A stretch of DNA of 64,000 nt from the NCBI GenBank assembly GCA_001600695.1, contig BCKQ01000007.1, positions 803,819 through 867,818 on the forward strand. The letters are read 5' to 3'. The notes under the pieces are model-generated. The model saw nothing but the letters and a program-made list of their open reading frames with translations, was not told the DNA's origin and did not search any database. This document shows, one piece after another, positions 23,583 through 35,347 of the stretch. Position 1 is the stretch's first letter. Each line of letters begins with the position of its first letter. Source of the stretch: Ascoidea asiatica. Taxonomy: Eukaryota > Ascomycota > Saccharomycetes > Ascoideales > Ascoideaceae. Position numbers and translations under genes: made by a program.

Positions 23583-23738
23583 TCTTAGTGGAATGATGTT
23601 CTGGCATTAACCTTCGACTGCAAGTAAAAGGTAATCGAGCCAGCTGCTTAAATATCATAATGATAGGAGGGTAAGCCTTGGAACGATGAAAAACTCAAGG
23701 GATAACATATATAGGGTTCAATATATGGTATATCTACA

Positions 23739-25400
23739 GATATAAATCGCTTTTAAAAATGTAGCCAAATGAGCAAGTTCAGCATCAATATCAGGCGTTT
23801 TTCACGGAATGTCATCTTCTAATTATTCCTCTTTTGTTTTTAAAGGATTGTTCAAAGTTTTGACGGTCTCAAAAAAGGAAGAACGGTTGTAGTGTGACTC
23901 TACATACTATTGGGGTGCAAAAAGCAATACCGAAGCTGGGCTTTCCAAAATAAAAATCCTAGTGTAATGCCGATTTTTCATTAAGAATCGAAAAAATGGT
24001 GTACCCCCCGCAACTTATCAGGGGCATTTTGGAAATCGCATTAGTAGAGAGAATCCTTAAGAAGCAAATTGTAATGCAATTCTGTCATTAGTTTAAAATT
24101 TACCAACAAATCGAGAGGGAAGAGTTTTCAGATATATTCATAGATGGTGATTGTGTGACCTTTTCACATCCAAAAACAATTTAGAGGCCGAGGTTCTCGT
24201 CCTAATCAAAACCAGAGAGCAACTGATTAAAGCATATTTTAGGCCCTACTCGAATGTCCCCATTTTATAAAATAATAACTCCGGTAATTAGACCTATTAC
24301 TGATCATTGTGACTTCATCGTGAAGTTGCGTTGGGGATACCATAAGTAGAATCTCATCATCAGAGAGACTTGCATTATAAGCTTCAACGTCCAAATCAGT
24401 ATCAAAGGCTCTAGCTTCCCGGTTTCAGTTAGTGATTTTTCGTTCACTATAATCCCTCTGCTGTATGATCCTGAGTTATTTGCAAAAATACTTAAACATC
24501 ATACTTTCGGCCAAACTACTATACTTCTTCTGCAGCATAGGAAGAAGTACTGCTGAAGTATTTTGTGGGACGTTCCATATGGCAATCTACTATAAGACGG
24601 ATTTTTTCATATGTGATTGTTTGACGGGGAAACATGTTCTCTGAAAATTCAATTTGATCTGACCATTTAGAGTACTCTTCTGAGGGAATAATACCCTTGA
24701 AAACTACGAGTGACGATGGTTGACAAATTTGATAGTTGACATTTCAAGTGTGAACACAATTTGTAGCACCGGTTTTAATTTTCTAATACTCAAAATGCTT
24801 CTTATTCCAAAGCAACAAAATACGTAAATTTTTTTGAGATATACGCCAGATTTGATAGAATCTCCAAAATAAAAAAAAGAGGTAGACAAAGTCTTAAAAG
24901 AAGTTTTATTTTGCTGAAATGTAGATTCGTGCCAATAAATATAGTAGAAAATCGGTATATTACTTTCGTAATGATAATTTCACGTCAATTGCTTAGGAGC
25001 ACATACACGTTTGAGGACTATCCTTGAAAAAGAATATAGAGAACAATAAACACCGCCAACTTGCTAATGAACTCAAATTTTAGTTTTCCGTCTAGAAATA
25101 TTTATTTATATATATACGCAATTTGTTGGAAGTCACTGTGACTATAATGTATGTCAGGTATAATTTTTTTTTGCTCTTTGAATAAAAAAAGCAGGCAAAA
25201 ATCAGGATCAAAATTTTAACGCGATAAGGATGCATCCCGTTGGTTGAAAAACGATGCTCTGAACTTGAGCACTGGAAGTTGTTGAAAAGGTGCATATCTT
25301 CTGATTTCAAAACTAAAGACCAAAAACCTGCTCCTATTTTTGTTAAGACATACCAGACAAATCTAGAACAGAAATTCAAATCAAAAATTTAACCCTACCC
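23739..25400 (-). pseudogene. Unrecognised minus-strand pseudogene, distal half of the gene split by copia-A
   Basis: Minus-strand coherent stretches include GIIPSEEYSKWSDQIEFSEN and MFPRQTITYEKIRLIVDCHM (24.5-24.7 kb), then an acidic DLDVEAYNASLSDDEILLM (24.3-24.4 kb). An open segment with DIDAELAHLATFLKAIY runs right up to the LTR border at 23,739. Strand and character agree with the remnant on the far side of copia-A (15.6-16.85 kb), so I infer one gene, tentatively a CACTA-like transposase, interrupted by the retrotransposon. Many stops are present and no catalytic motif is identified in this half. Confidence 0.3.
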
Positions 25401-26834
25401 TTTTCGCCTCCATCTATTAAACTGGGATGGATAAAATTGCGATGAAAAAGTTAGCCTTCCTTTTTTCTGATCCAAGATGGAAAACAAATAAGGATCAAGA
25501 AATTAGCCTTCTTTTTGTTTATACTGTGCATCTCATGGAGAAACAAAATTTAGTTTTAAAGATCAAGAAACCACAAAAAAAGTGGTAACCGGCTCCATTA
25601 ACTGTTGTACAGTAAGCAATAATTGTGGAAATTATTCAAATTTCAGACCAAATTAAGTAGCGAAGGCAACGTATATTCTGGTGGAGTTCAAGCATTAGTT
25701 ACTTATTAAAGCCGACATTTTTTAAATGTAGATGTATAATCAGCGAATTTCAATCACTCGTGATAATGGTTCTCCACGCTATCTAATGTTGACTAGACGG
25801 ACTGTGTTTTAGTAGCTTATTGCGCTTTAAATTCAGCTTCTGAGCTATTCAATACACATCCAATAACAATTTTATAATTTTCATACCTATCAAAATTTTG
25901 TTAGGGTTTGCTATAAAGGTAATCTTTTCTTTCATTCTTTTATAATTGTTATTTACTTTTCTTCATATTATTTTTCACGTTAAGTCTGTAAGTCGCATGG
26001 AGATACAAACCATTAAAATCCGTCTTTTTTATTTTGTAATTAATATCTAGCAGAGATGGTTGCTAAGTTATTAGTCATGAGTAGGCTTGGCAGCTGAATG
26101 GGCTATTATAATACGCACAAAAGCAATACTCCAAGGGTGTTGCTTAGTTATGTCAGTAATGCGGTGGTCCAGATGTTCCATTTTTTCTCCTATATGTTTG
26201 ATAATAATGCAGCATATGGCTTTGAAATGAAATTGACTGGTTTTGTTAGAAAAATTAAGATGAAGGCAGTCAAAAATTGCAAAAACTGACAGTTGTTGTA
26301 TAGGAATAGTTTCATATTGTGATATATACCTAGCATTTAGTGAATAGGTATTACTAACAACACTGAATGATTAAAATTGTGAAGATGAACAATATGGTTC
26401 TTGAGTACCTTCTTTTTATCTGGGTTGTTGATTGTAGTCTTCGAGAGCTGGGGTTATATTAGTTTAATCTATAATGTTTAAAATTCTTTTTTCGTATAGA
26501 ATACTTATTTTTTTTAGTTTTTCTTCACATAAATATTCCTGGTCACGCTACCTTTTGGTTAATCCTTAAATAAAACTCCGGTTGATATTCTGGATTGTCT
26601 TTTGTGCAATAAGTGCTCCAAGGCTGGTTTTGTGGGTCAAAATACGTTCCGCTAAAAAACTAGTTTTTTAGGTATCCTTAAAACTGGCTACCGTGATGCA
26701 CATGCTATTAATAGGGGCATCCAAATGTTTCCCGAAACAATGCAAGTGTTGGTTTAAATACGGAAAGTGATTAGCACTTGGTCGGTTCTTGGTATTATGT
26801 CTAAATGCCTGGGGTATAGTCTGCCTTGTTATAA
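25401..26834. other. Unassigned interval
   Basis: AT-rich with no recognisable domain. The 63-codon plus frames near 26.1 and 26.8 kb carry no motif, and the latter overlaps the LTR-like segment in antisense. Confidence 0.4.
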
Positions 26835-27450
26835 CATTTAAAGATTATAATAATATGTTATATAAATATTTAAGTTACCTAATATATCTAAAGCGAATAT
26901 ATTTTTCTGTAAACAAAGAAAAAGAAAAATACAAAAGAGATAAAGAAACCAAAACAGGAAAAGAAAGCAATTTATCTTAAATTAGCAAAGCCGAAAGATC
27001 TTTCCAAAACAGCAGCAAATTCCAATTAAGCAAACAGTTGCCAAAGTAATTGAGAAAGTGCAAAATTTACAGACAAGTTAAAAGATTTCAATGAAGTGAA
27101 AATTTTTCATTAAAAAAAAACAAAAAGCTTTTGGATCCCTCGTGCCAACCAGGTGACTACGCAAACATGTGATCTGACAAAACCCAAACAATACAAATAA
27201 TTAGAACGCACACAGAAGAGCCCTGGCGCATGATAAATATTAGGGTTAGCAGGCAGTACAACAAAGAGACAAACAGCAAACAAATAATTGAGTGTTAACA
27301 GTCTTAAGTAAAACAGAAGTAATTGCATGAGAAAGTAATGGTAAACAGAAGTAAGTAATAGATGAAATAGATGAATAAGTTATTAGGGAATGCGATCGTA
27401 AAAATATTTAATTTCAATCCAGTTGTAGAATGCTATTTGTAAAACCTTTC
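26835..27450 (-). repeat. Copia-B-family LTR copy, minus strand
   Basis: The reverse complement aligns with 59,960-60,590 over about 600 bp. It shares CAATTACTTCTGTTTTACTTAAGACTGTTAACAC-type blocks, AATTTTCACTT, TCAATTACTTTGGCAA, TTTGCTAATTT-A-ATAAAT and GACAGAAAAATATATT equivalents. It lacks the 71-bp tandem duplication present in the 60-kb copy. It may be a solo LTR or the 3' LTR of the minus-strand copia element whose pol ends near 28.1 kb; a 0.65-kb gap separates them. Confidence 0.75.
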
Positions 27451-28109
27451 TCAATTGTCTGGCGGCAATATTATGGCAAAATATATGATTCCGGTTATGT
27501 ATCTCTAATGATCTACAGCTATTTATTGGAATAAATGGTGTTATATTAATCTATGGATCTTCTTGTTCCCCAGAACCAAACTGCAACGAGAAAGTGAGAC
27601 CACATATGGATCTATTTAAACTATCCGAACCGCTGCAGAAAAAGCAAAGCCTTCAAGACTAATTGATAAAAACTTGAGTCAGACGGAATGAGTTGCATCA
27701 CAGCAGGAGTTGGCAGATCGCAAAGTTGCTCACAGCTCATAACCGGTATATTCCACCAAACTCCGTAATAAGACGGCAATGAACCTGTTTCAAAAGCAGG
27801 AAAAGAAAACAATCGAAAAACAACAGGTTAGATTGGAATAGTGCCCAAAGATGCCCTATTAACTAAAAGAGATAAAACGAAGAGAATCAACGATCAGTAA
27901 AGAGCTAACAGTATTTAGTTTAACAAAGCATGAATAACACAAAATACAGAAATTTTCTAAAAATATAAGGTAGGAACACAAAATAGGAAGTTGGATTACA
28001 GCAGTGGTATTATTCTGATAATACGCTGATAGGCAGCAAAGTAAACCAACCCGTGACTTATTCAGTGTAACAAAGTAAAATAGCTTGGACGAAATCCGAC
28101 AGAAGGCGA
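27451..28109. other. Interval between copia pol end and LTR copy
   Basis: The minus-strand frames at 27,812-27,621 and 28,119-27,859 carry no recognised motif. It could be 3' non-coding DNA of the minus-strand copia element. Confidence 0.35.
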
Positions 28110-28567
28110 CGCTTTTCAATGAGTTGGTAAAATATGGATCTCATTAATGTTTTAGTAAGAATATAAATAGTAACGTAAGCTGGCATATGCTCAAGCGTAA
28201 TAGCTTGGTCCAAATTTTCTTGAGTTGTTTAAAATCTAGGATAAATAAATGGAGGCATTTTCCAATTTTCATCTTGATATAGGGAAAAACCCGAAGCTTG
28301 GTTTTCATTACATATTATTAAAAAATTATGTTAACTTTCAAATTCATGTAGTAAATATTGTTTCCATTGGCGAATACCAAATGTCATATGAATAACTTTC
28401 AGTTCAGCTGAGCAAGTTGAAGTGAAGGTAACGTTGGAATTGCACAGGTTCCAGTTAACAATGTTATCGTTGAAAAATATACCTATACCTACAAAAGCAT
28501 TGCTGGTAAGTGATGTATCCGCGTGCGCTACTAATGTTTTTCCATTTAACCTGGTTGGATAAAACAA
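28110..28567 (-). pseudogene. Split copia: RNase H
   Basis: The 78-codon frame 28,567-28,331 reads KTLVAHADTSLTSNAFVGIG, then CSAELKVIHMTFGIRQWKQY. This is the copia RNase H start (D-A-D/S...G) with the S-x-E-x-x-A block changed to S-A-E-L-K. After a frame change, VTIYILTKTLMRSIFYQLIE near 28.15 kb matches the closing AD-x-x-TK-x-L block of copia polyproteins. Confidence 0.7.
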
Positions 28568-28699
28568 GAAGACAAATGAGAATTTAAAATTTCTGAGAAT
28601 AGGTGTAAGGTTACCGATATTTATAATGGATGAGTTTTTGTTTTTTGAAGTAATTAAAGAAACTGAATTGGAGATGTCAAATACAATTAAACAGCCAAC

Positions 28700-29450
28700 T
28701 AGTTGAATTCCCGGTGTAGCAGTTAATATTCTTTTAAAGTATAAACTCGTTGAAACCTGTTTTGCTAAGTTGAAGGACCAACATCAAAAGGCGAAAGTTT
28801 CGGAGGATTAACATCAGGTTGTTTGGAACGTAAATTCGTTGTAAAGAATAGAGCAGACAACTTGATACTTTTGTCAATAAAAGTTAAATCCATTCATAAA
28901 AAGTTTTTAGGATACATATGGAATTTGAGTAAAATCGTTAAGGAAACCTTGTTATAATTATATTAATTTCATCAATTGAAGCACAAAGGAAAATGTCATC
29001 GACATATGAAGAGCCTAAAATATTAAGTAGCCTAATTCTAAATAGGCAGTTATCAGCTGTGAGAAACTCACCTTCTAATTTGGTAATGACTTGTGTGATA
29101 TTATCATAAAAATTATGTGGGCACGTATCCGGCCAACTATTAATTTCTTAAGCGTAGCCTTTTGTGACTTGAACATTTCATGTAGTAAAACATAACAGTC
29201 TTTAGCATTTTTAGCCGCAAGACATGCTTTATTAATATCGAAGGATGCTAAAGACAATTTAATGAGGCTTCATAGGAAATAACTGAACAAACACTTGCAC
29301 TATGGCATACCGGAGACTACTTCTCTGATTCAGTTAGAAAATGTTTATGCGAATCTCCATTACCTAAGGAACCAACGCGAGCTTTAGCAGCAGTTGTTTC
29401 TTGTTTTGAGGAGTACGTACAAATCCCTTAGCTAACTACTTTTTATCATA
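28700..29450 (-). pseudogene. Split copia: reverse transcriptase
   Basis: Frame 29,257-29,075 has SFDINKACLAAKNAKDCYVL, the copia D-V-x-x-A-F/Y-L block with the first catalytic Asp. The active-site YVDD is at 29,006-28,995 in the string LGSSYVDDIFLCAS. The segments lie in different frames and several stops intervene. Confidence 0.75.
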
Positions 29451-29459
29451 GTATTGTAT

Positions 29460-30611
29460 CAACCAATTTGAAAGGATCATTTTTATTGAACATGGCAATC
29501 TCTTTATAAGTGGGATATTTAATTTCATTAAGGTCGCAACCTCTGGCAGTCATATAACCTTTTGAAAAATATATCTGAATTAGTAATTCAGCAAACTGCG
29601 TTCACAAATATTTCTGTGCCAGTAATCATATTGGTAGATTGAAAGGATCAAAGCCAAAGACACCATGCTGTGTTCAAGAGATATGAAGCGAAGTGAAAAT
29701 GATACAATTTATGAAATTCATTTGATGCAATAAGTGTGTTATGATTCTAAATAAAATCAGCCGTTTGAAGATTTTTGTAACCAACAAACATTAGTTGAGT
29801 TGATTATGGAAATGTACCAACTATAATAATACAATCTTCATAAACTAGAGGATGCATACGAAAATGAAACAGTCTTTGAGACAAGGCTTGAAGTGAAATC
29901 AATTTTGAAGAAAGATTTTGAAGTCTATTGTAAATAGGAACAGAAAATGTCGTATCATCTTCAGCAAATCTATCAACACTTGGGGGCCGAGAAATGATAT
30001 TTAATCAGCCTAAATCAGCATTTACTTCAACCAACAACATCTGCAGCTAATTGTTTTGACCCTGATATGTTGGTTAACGAACTCCTTCGCGTTCAATGAA
30101 GTAGAACTCGGTTCCTTGCTCACACCTTTAAGTACCTATACCTAAAGTTAGCAAATTGAACAATGTCTGTAAATAGACCTCAATGTTATTTATGTAAGTC
30201 TTGTTACTTCACGAAATAAAGACGTTCATCTACTAGTGAAATCATCGTTAATAGCAACACGAAATTTATAAGTTCAATACCTGAAAACGAAAGTATCAAC
30301 ATGTATATGCAGAACAAGGTGAACAGATGCTTCCCCTTCCTCCCTATTGCAAGACAATTTTCTAGAAGGTTTAGCACAAATACATCCTGATTGATTGCAG
30401 CGTTGTCAATATTTGTAGGTTTAACCGTTGGGAAGTTTGAATGTAATTTTTGGACTGTACGATAAGCAAAAGATACATGTGTTAAGTAAGTTTTGGAAAG
30501 TAACTGTTCTGAAGAGCAGATAGTATTGTAGTAGTATATACTACATGATTTTCCAATCGTTGACAGTGTAGAACGGAAATGAGCTGCTTTTTTTTTAGCA
30601 ATAGGAATATA
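29460..30611 (-). pseudogene. Split copia: pre-integrase and integrase
   Basis: From 30,611 the minus strand is open for over 100 codons (AAHFRSTLSTIGKS ... FPTVKPTNIDNAAINQD) toward the first integrase block. The core follows with LLLTMISLVDERLYFV (first catalytic region degraded), EQGTEFYFIERE (second region, normally D-N-G-x-E-F) and FVGYKNLQTADF near 29.75 kb (normally G-x-x-x-K-x-Y). Catalytic residues are mostly lost. Confidence 0.6.
30608..30611 (+). repeat. Left target-site duplication of the Ginger-like element (TATA)
   Basis: TATA directly precedes TGTTG; the matching TATA follows CGACA at 44,184-44,187. Confidence 0.75.
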
Positions 30612-30640
30612 TGTTGTTGGTTCAGAGCGGGATTTTTACT

Positions 30641-30780
30641 TGAGCGTGTTTCGCTCAGATAAAAGAAAAAACTCTTTTCTGAGCGTGGGATCACGCTCAG
30701 GTAAAAAAATCGGTTGTTTCTGAGCGAGACACGCTCCGATAAAAAGAATTGCGTTTATCTCGGCGTGATTTTTAATGCTC
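30641..30780 (+). repeat. Subterminal array of about 40-bp units with TGAGCG hairpins
   Basis: Units start near 30,641, 30,680, 30,721 and 30,758. Three contain an inverted repeat (TGAGCG-5 nt-CGCTCA; TGAGCGTG-GGAT-CACGCTCA; GAGCG-5 nt-CGCTC) followed by an A-rich spacer. The right TIR carries the corresponding, more diverged array at about 44,030-44,170. Transposase-binding sites are the likely role. Confidence 0.7.
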
Positions 30781-31049
30781 CTGTAGCTAGGTTGTCATTG
30801 CTCAAAAATGTTTCAAATGTGGCAAGCAGGTTCTTTGAATCAAGGGCTACTCAGGAAAGTTTTTGTTTTTTGAAAATATGGAGAATTGACAGAGCAAGTA
30901 GCTATCAAAAAACACTGTCTCCGCACATTATTGGCGCAATATCCGGACGGAGGCTCTAGGCTCGGGGTGCTCCGTGCACTATGCGCCACTGACTTTTTCT
31001 CTGTTGCGCACAAAACCACAAACCTTATACATGACCTCTTAATCGCCAA
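30714..31049 (+). CDS. Possible inward-reading ORF inside the TIR (left copy, frameshifted)
   Basis: From about 30,714 one frame reads NVSNVASRFFESRATQES. After a one-base difference near 30,865 the next frame reads EQVAIKKHCLRTLLAQYP and GGSRLGVLRALCATDFF. The right TIR (44,082-43,756, minus) encodes the same succession in a single frame of 108 codons. Many differences between the two copies after the shift fall at third codon positions, which hints at protein coding. The family is unknown. It could equally be chance in a duplicated non-coding TIR. Confidence 0.25.
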
Positions 31050-31585
31050 GTGTTTGTCACACGAAGCAAAATCAAAGTTCAGGTGAGTCTGAGAATTAAA
31101 AGCGCTATTCTACTGCTTTCACAGAAGTTAAAACATCCTAACTGTAAATATAACCAAGTCTCAGTGTTGCTAGTACCATATACTATAAAACTTTATATAT
31201 TTCCATCCTTATCAAGCTGAGAACAGCTACTAAACCTCAATTTTCCAGATAAACCGTTATCAGCTATGATATAGTTACAAATGTTAGAATAATTTAAAAA
31301 TATTTGTAAACACTCAGTGATCTTTAACAAATTTTAGGTACCTTATTAGCATCATGTTACATTTAATAACATTTGAAGAGACTTCATGCAAATAAGTGTT
31401 TTTATGACCTAAAAGAGATACTCAAAAACAAACCTAGATAAAAAATATAACCCTCATGAACGGTTTAATTTATTATCAAATGAATCAAGGAAAAATACCA
31501 ATAATAAAATACTAAAAAAAAAGGTGAATAAAGAATAAATCAGAATTATCTCACATACTTAGATAACTGAACACAATAAACCAAT

Positions 31586-31975
31586 ATGCAAAACGCAATA
31601 ATTAAAAAAAGTCTTACTTATTTAAATTCTCTTTACACAAAAACTTATGTAGAGAACATAGGTGAAATTAATTTGCCAGAGATAATGCACAATCAAATTA
31701 GGAACAAAAACATAAAAACAAATATAGAGGCAATTGATTCCCATTGGGCACAACCACAATTTAAATAACATCAAGATTCGATTGAACGTTGACATAAAAA
31801 AACTAAACGTTCAGTGCCATATACAAAACCACGGGCTGATGACATTATTTTAGAGAACAGTATCAGCAACACGTTTCTCAATTAAATACAACCATTTTAT
31901 GTTTTAATTGATCAACTGAAAAATAAATCCAGTGATAGTTTGCAACAAAATATTACCCTTGTCTTCTCCAGAAAT
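31586..31975 (+). pseudogene. hAT-like transposase fragment
   Basis: The 60-codon frame starting at 31,586 continues in frame past a TAA and a TGA into VPYTKPRADDIILENSISN, then another TAA, then IQPFYVLIDQLKNKSSDSL. The last segment resembles the Y-Y-x-x-x-x-P-x-L-D-x-x-x-x-E-L-x-x-R-F block found before the dimerisation region of hAT/ZMYM1-like transposases. The first part has the Lys-rich helical character that usually precedes it. No catalytic residue is visible. A weak call. Confidence 0.3.
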
Positions 31976-34900
31976 GGAATGTTTACATAGAAGACTGGCA
32001 ACCGTGATACCACATGACAATTGTGGAATATGTTATTTTAATTTTCTATTTAAAGGTATGGCAATTTAGATTTATTACCAACTAAGAAACATTTGATAAA
32101 AGTTTAACTTCATATATATAGAGCCGCTTTGCTTACTTATACAGTTGGTCTAACACAAGAATGCCTGAAAGAACAACATTGAAAAAAAAGAAGTTATCAC
32201 TGAAAATATCAATCAAAATAACTTATAATTGAAATTTTATAATTGCGCAAGAAGGAATATTCTTTTCAAATATTTCCGGCTCTAAACTCTAAACCGATAT
32301 AATGATTTGGTTATAAGATAATACAATATACCATCGAAGTTAAACAAACCCAGACCATTTAAAGTTAATTAGGTATAAATAGAATTTTAGTTTCTATCAA
32401 CCCCAATTTAATAGAATCTTTTTTTGTTTTTTGAGCAAGCATCCCTGATTTCAAATAAAATTAATTGAGCTAACCATAGAAGAGGCAAACATTAGTAGTG
32501 ATTTTACAGAAGTACTTAGTAAACACTAATGCCTTTAAGCCTGAAAAAACAAGAAGATAACTTTTCTATCCTGTTCTGGTACTTGTTGAATACTTTCTGG
32601 AAATGGTTTACTGCAGATGAAAACCTATATTAAATCATCAGACTCTGATACTTAATTTTCTGCCTAAAACTACTGTTCAATAGTCTTCTTTTTTGATACT
32701 ATGGTGCGTGATTATCAACCCCAGAAGTAAGTGCCTTATTTCCAGTACAACTTAACTAGACAGTTGAGCTGCCCTTCGCAAGAGCTAGTGAGAGCCGATA
32801 GTATTAATTTATCTCACCAATAAGATCGCAATATGTTTTGGATAATCGTTTGGAAAACTTGTTATGCTGTTAAGCTGTTATCTGCTTTCTGCTGTATGGT
32901 GCAAGTTTTTGGAGCACCTTCCATAATGATTTTCTATATGGTAAGCACCGTTTGATGTTAACCCAAATTCTCTTCCTACAAATTTTCTACTGAACTATAA
33001 TAACCACTACCTTTATGGCACCTGCTGCGACCTTCTTGCTTATCCATGTACGATAGTACTTGGTTTTCAAACTAGATACAGGCCCTACAAAATTAGTGTT
33101 CCACCAATTAATAATAGCAGCAAGCCAAATTTTATCGTGCTTGCCGTAGTGTAAGGGCAGAGGGTGACGGTCAGTGATCATTTTATAGTTGTTCTGTAAA
33201 ACGCTGATTGTATTGGTGTTCTGTGGTGGTGACCACGCATTTGAGTAGCTGGGGATTTAGTAAGTGAATTCTCAAATATTGGTTAACACCAAGTTTAATT
33301 GAAGGGAGTTTGTGGTGCAGCTGGCATAGAGTTATTTTGGGTCAATTAATTTGGTTTTCAATTTTGTAATACTAGACTTCGTTTTATGCAGTAAATCAAT
33401 ATTTATTTGAAAGCGAAATATGTGAAGATACTTGAACTGCTTTACTTTATTTCGATTTTTTATTCTGTATTATCCCAGTTTAATTTCCTGTAACTAATAT
33501 TTTATTATTCTGCTCGCTCTTTTTGTGAAATCATTAATGTCCCTTATTATTTTGTTGATTAATGGCATAACAACCTTTGTAGCTTCTTGAAGCTATCCTT
33601 AATTTTTGAAAGCAAACCTCAGATCATGAAGAAGAAAATTTGTAGTTTGCTCCAAATTGTTTTTGGTTCGGTTATAGTTCGAAGCATTCACGAGAAATTA
33701 GACATATTTCCTTTTCAAAAGGTTCTACAACTGTTTTACAGTGATTGAGTCTTCCCCATAAGGTTTTAAAGGCTTAAGGTAATTGTACTTTGCTATTTGA
33801 CAAACTTTATGGACCATCCAAAAAATCAAGGGATAACCAGCTGAGATATCAGACAGTACAGTGATACTTCTCTATGCCAATTAAAACAATTACCTACGGA
33901 GTGTGAGAACAACTGAAGTCAGATGTTCCTATGAGTGGTTCTCTCATAAGAATCGTTTTAATTTTTTAACCGTTAAAGCAAACGCTAGTTTATAAAGGTA
34001 ACATTACGATTCTGGAAAAGTTGCTTTTCACATTATCAGTAGTGTGTTTATTATGGAAAACTAATGATAGAACTTCCAAGCGCAAAAGAAACACGTCTAA
34101 CATTTACTCAGTAAGATAGTTGTTTACCGGAAGGCTGTACTAACAAACATTGTTAACTTAATATATTTCATTGAAAGCGAGAAGTCGCCATTTAAAGCAC
34201 TAAGCTGTTCCTTGCCTGTCTTAAGAGATGGACAAAAGTTGTGCACAATGCTGCTTTTCTTATACAAAGCATCCAAAATCACATATAAGTTTTCAAATTT
34301 TTAGTGGCCGAGTAAAGGGCAGTAAATATGTTAGCTTCAAAAGAAAAAAAAGTGAGTATTCCTAGAAACAGTATATTCACGAAACGTTTACTAAAGTAAT
34401 AACTACCCGTTTACCAGACACCGAACCAAAAGGTATCTAAGCATAATTTTCTTGAACTTGGTTTCTCCTTTAACACTCTGGATCCTTTAAGCCATCCAAA
34501 AAAAATTAAGTAGTCGCTAACGGTAGCTCGACTGGACGCTTCTATTAACCAGTAGCTTTCTGCTTTACAATATATCGTCAGCAGCATGTTGGATGCAAAC
34601 CGTTCAAACATATACCTTTTAATTTATTTGTTAACAAAAAAGTTGAGTGCTGGTGCTTTCCTTGAATTACCGTTGTGAATGCTAAATAATGAAATTTAGC
34701 CAAATGGCAATTGTCGACGAACAAAATATAGCGTATTGACTTTCAGGTGGAAACCTACAATCCAGATCCATAGATGTCAACCTCCGAGCTATATCCTGAG
34801 GCATGCCATAAGCACTTTCGTTATACTTAGCACTGGATTAGAAGCTTTGCTGTACCGCTTTTGATTAATGGAGTGGAAAAGGAATAATAAAAAGCACAGA

Positions 34901-35345
34901 AACCGGGAGTGCTTGATAAGAAATGTTAACTTTTTTCAACTGATTGAGGGAATGGGAACTGTTTTGCACGTAATCATCCAAATAAATGCTATATTCGATT
35001 TTTAAATAAAGAGTACCGCCTCTCGCCAACAGTTTAGGCAGGGCCCAAGATATTAATCACGTATTTTTCGGGGTTGGGGTTTAGTTGGTTGGATAACAGT
35101 TGGAGAGATAGTGTCGTATTTTTAGATAAACTGGTTGCAGTAATCCAAGTAAGGACCATCTGTAAATAAATTAAGCATTATGTTTGGCTATTATTTTTTA
35201 TTATCCCGAATTGGTAGAATCAGCTTGGTTCGATTGTCTTTAAAAAATTAACTGGCTAACCATATGAGCAGTAACCTTAATGGCTTTTATTTGTCCACAT
35301 GTTATAAAAATATAGCTAAATGGTAAATAATAATTCAAGTAGCTT
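31976..35345. other. Left internal region of the Ginger-like element, mostly unassigned
   Basis: A coherent minus-strand stretch at 33,181-32,987 contains HPLPLHYGKHDKIWLAAIIN, family unknown. Another at 34,611-34,411 contains ASSRATVSDYLIFFGWLKGS, reminiscent of the core-binding domain of a tyrosine recombinase. A minus-strand segment near 34.98-34.95 kb reads YSIYLDDYVQNSSHSLNQL, resembling an RT YxDD box. Together they could be remnants of a DIRS- or Ngaro-like element, but the evidence is thin. Confidence 0.3.
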
Positions 35346-35347
35346 TA

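Larger units (their letters stand above)
16851..23738 (-). mobile_element. Copia-type LTR retrotransposon copia-A, minus strand
   Basis: Two LTRs (16,851-17,075 and 23,174-23,738) in direct orientation enclose minus-strand gag, aspartic protease, GAG-pre-integrase, integrase, reverse transcriptase and RNase H remnants, in the Ty1/copia order. The ends read TGTAG...AACCA on the coding strand. No convincing 5-bp target duplication is visible. The coding strand is Asn-rich and AT-rich. Every domain carries stops or frameshifts, so it is a fossil. The LTRs differ mainly by a 331-bp insertion in the upstream one; without it they are 225 and 234 bp. Confidence 0.9.
23174..23738 (-). repeat. 5' LTR of copia-A, interrupted by a 331-bp insertion
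   Basis: Partner of the LTR at 16,851-17,075. The match is broken at 23,252-23,582 and resumes with TAGTGGAATGATGTTCTGG, as in the other LTR. Without the insertion it is 234 bp. Confidence 0.85.
30612..31049 (+). repeat. Left terminal inverted repeat of the Ginger-like element
   Basis: The reverse complement of 43,749-44,183 aligns over the full length, for example at AAAACACTGTCTCCGC, GGAGGCTCTAGGCT and GCACAAAACCACAAACCTTA. Divergence is moderate, roughly 15-20% by eye, with small indels. Homology ends at GCCAA on the inner side. Confidence 0.85.

Noticed and set aside
26835-28110. The LTR at 27 kb as proven 3' LTR of the split copia element
   Set aside because: A 0.65-kb gap separates it from the pol end and no matching 5' LTR was found near 47 kb, while its family match is copia-B; left as LTR copy of uncertain ownership.
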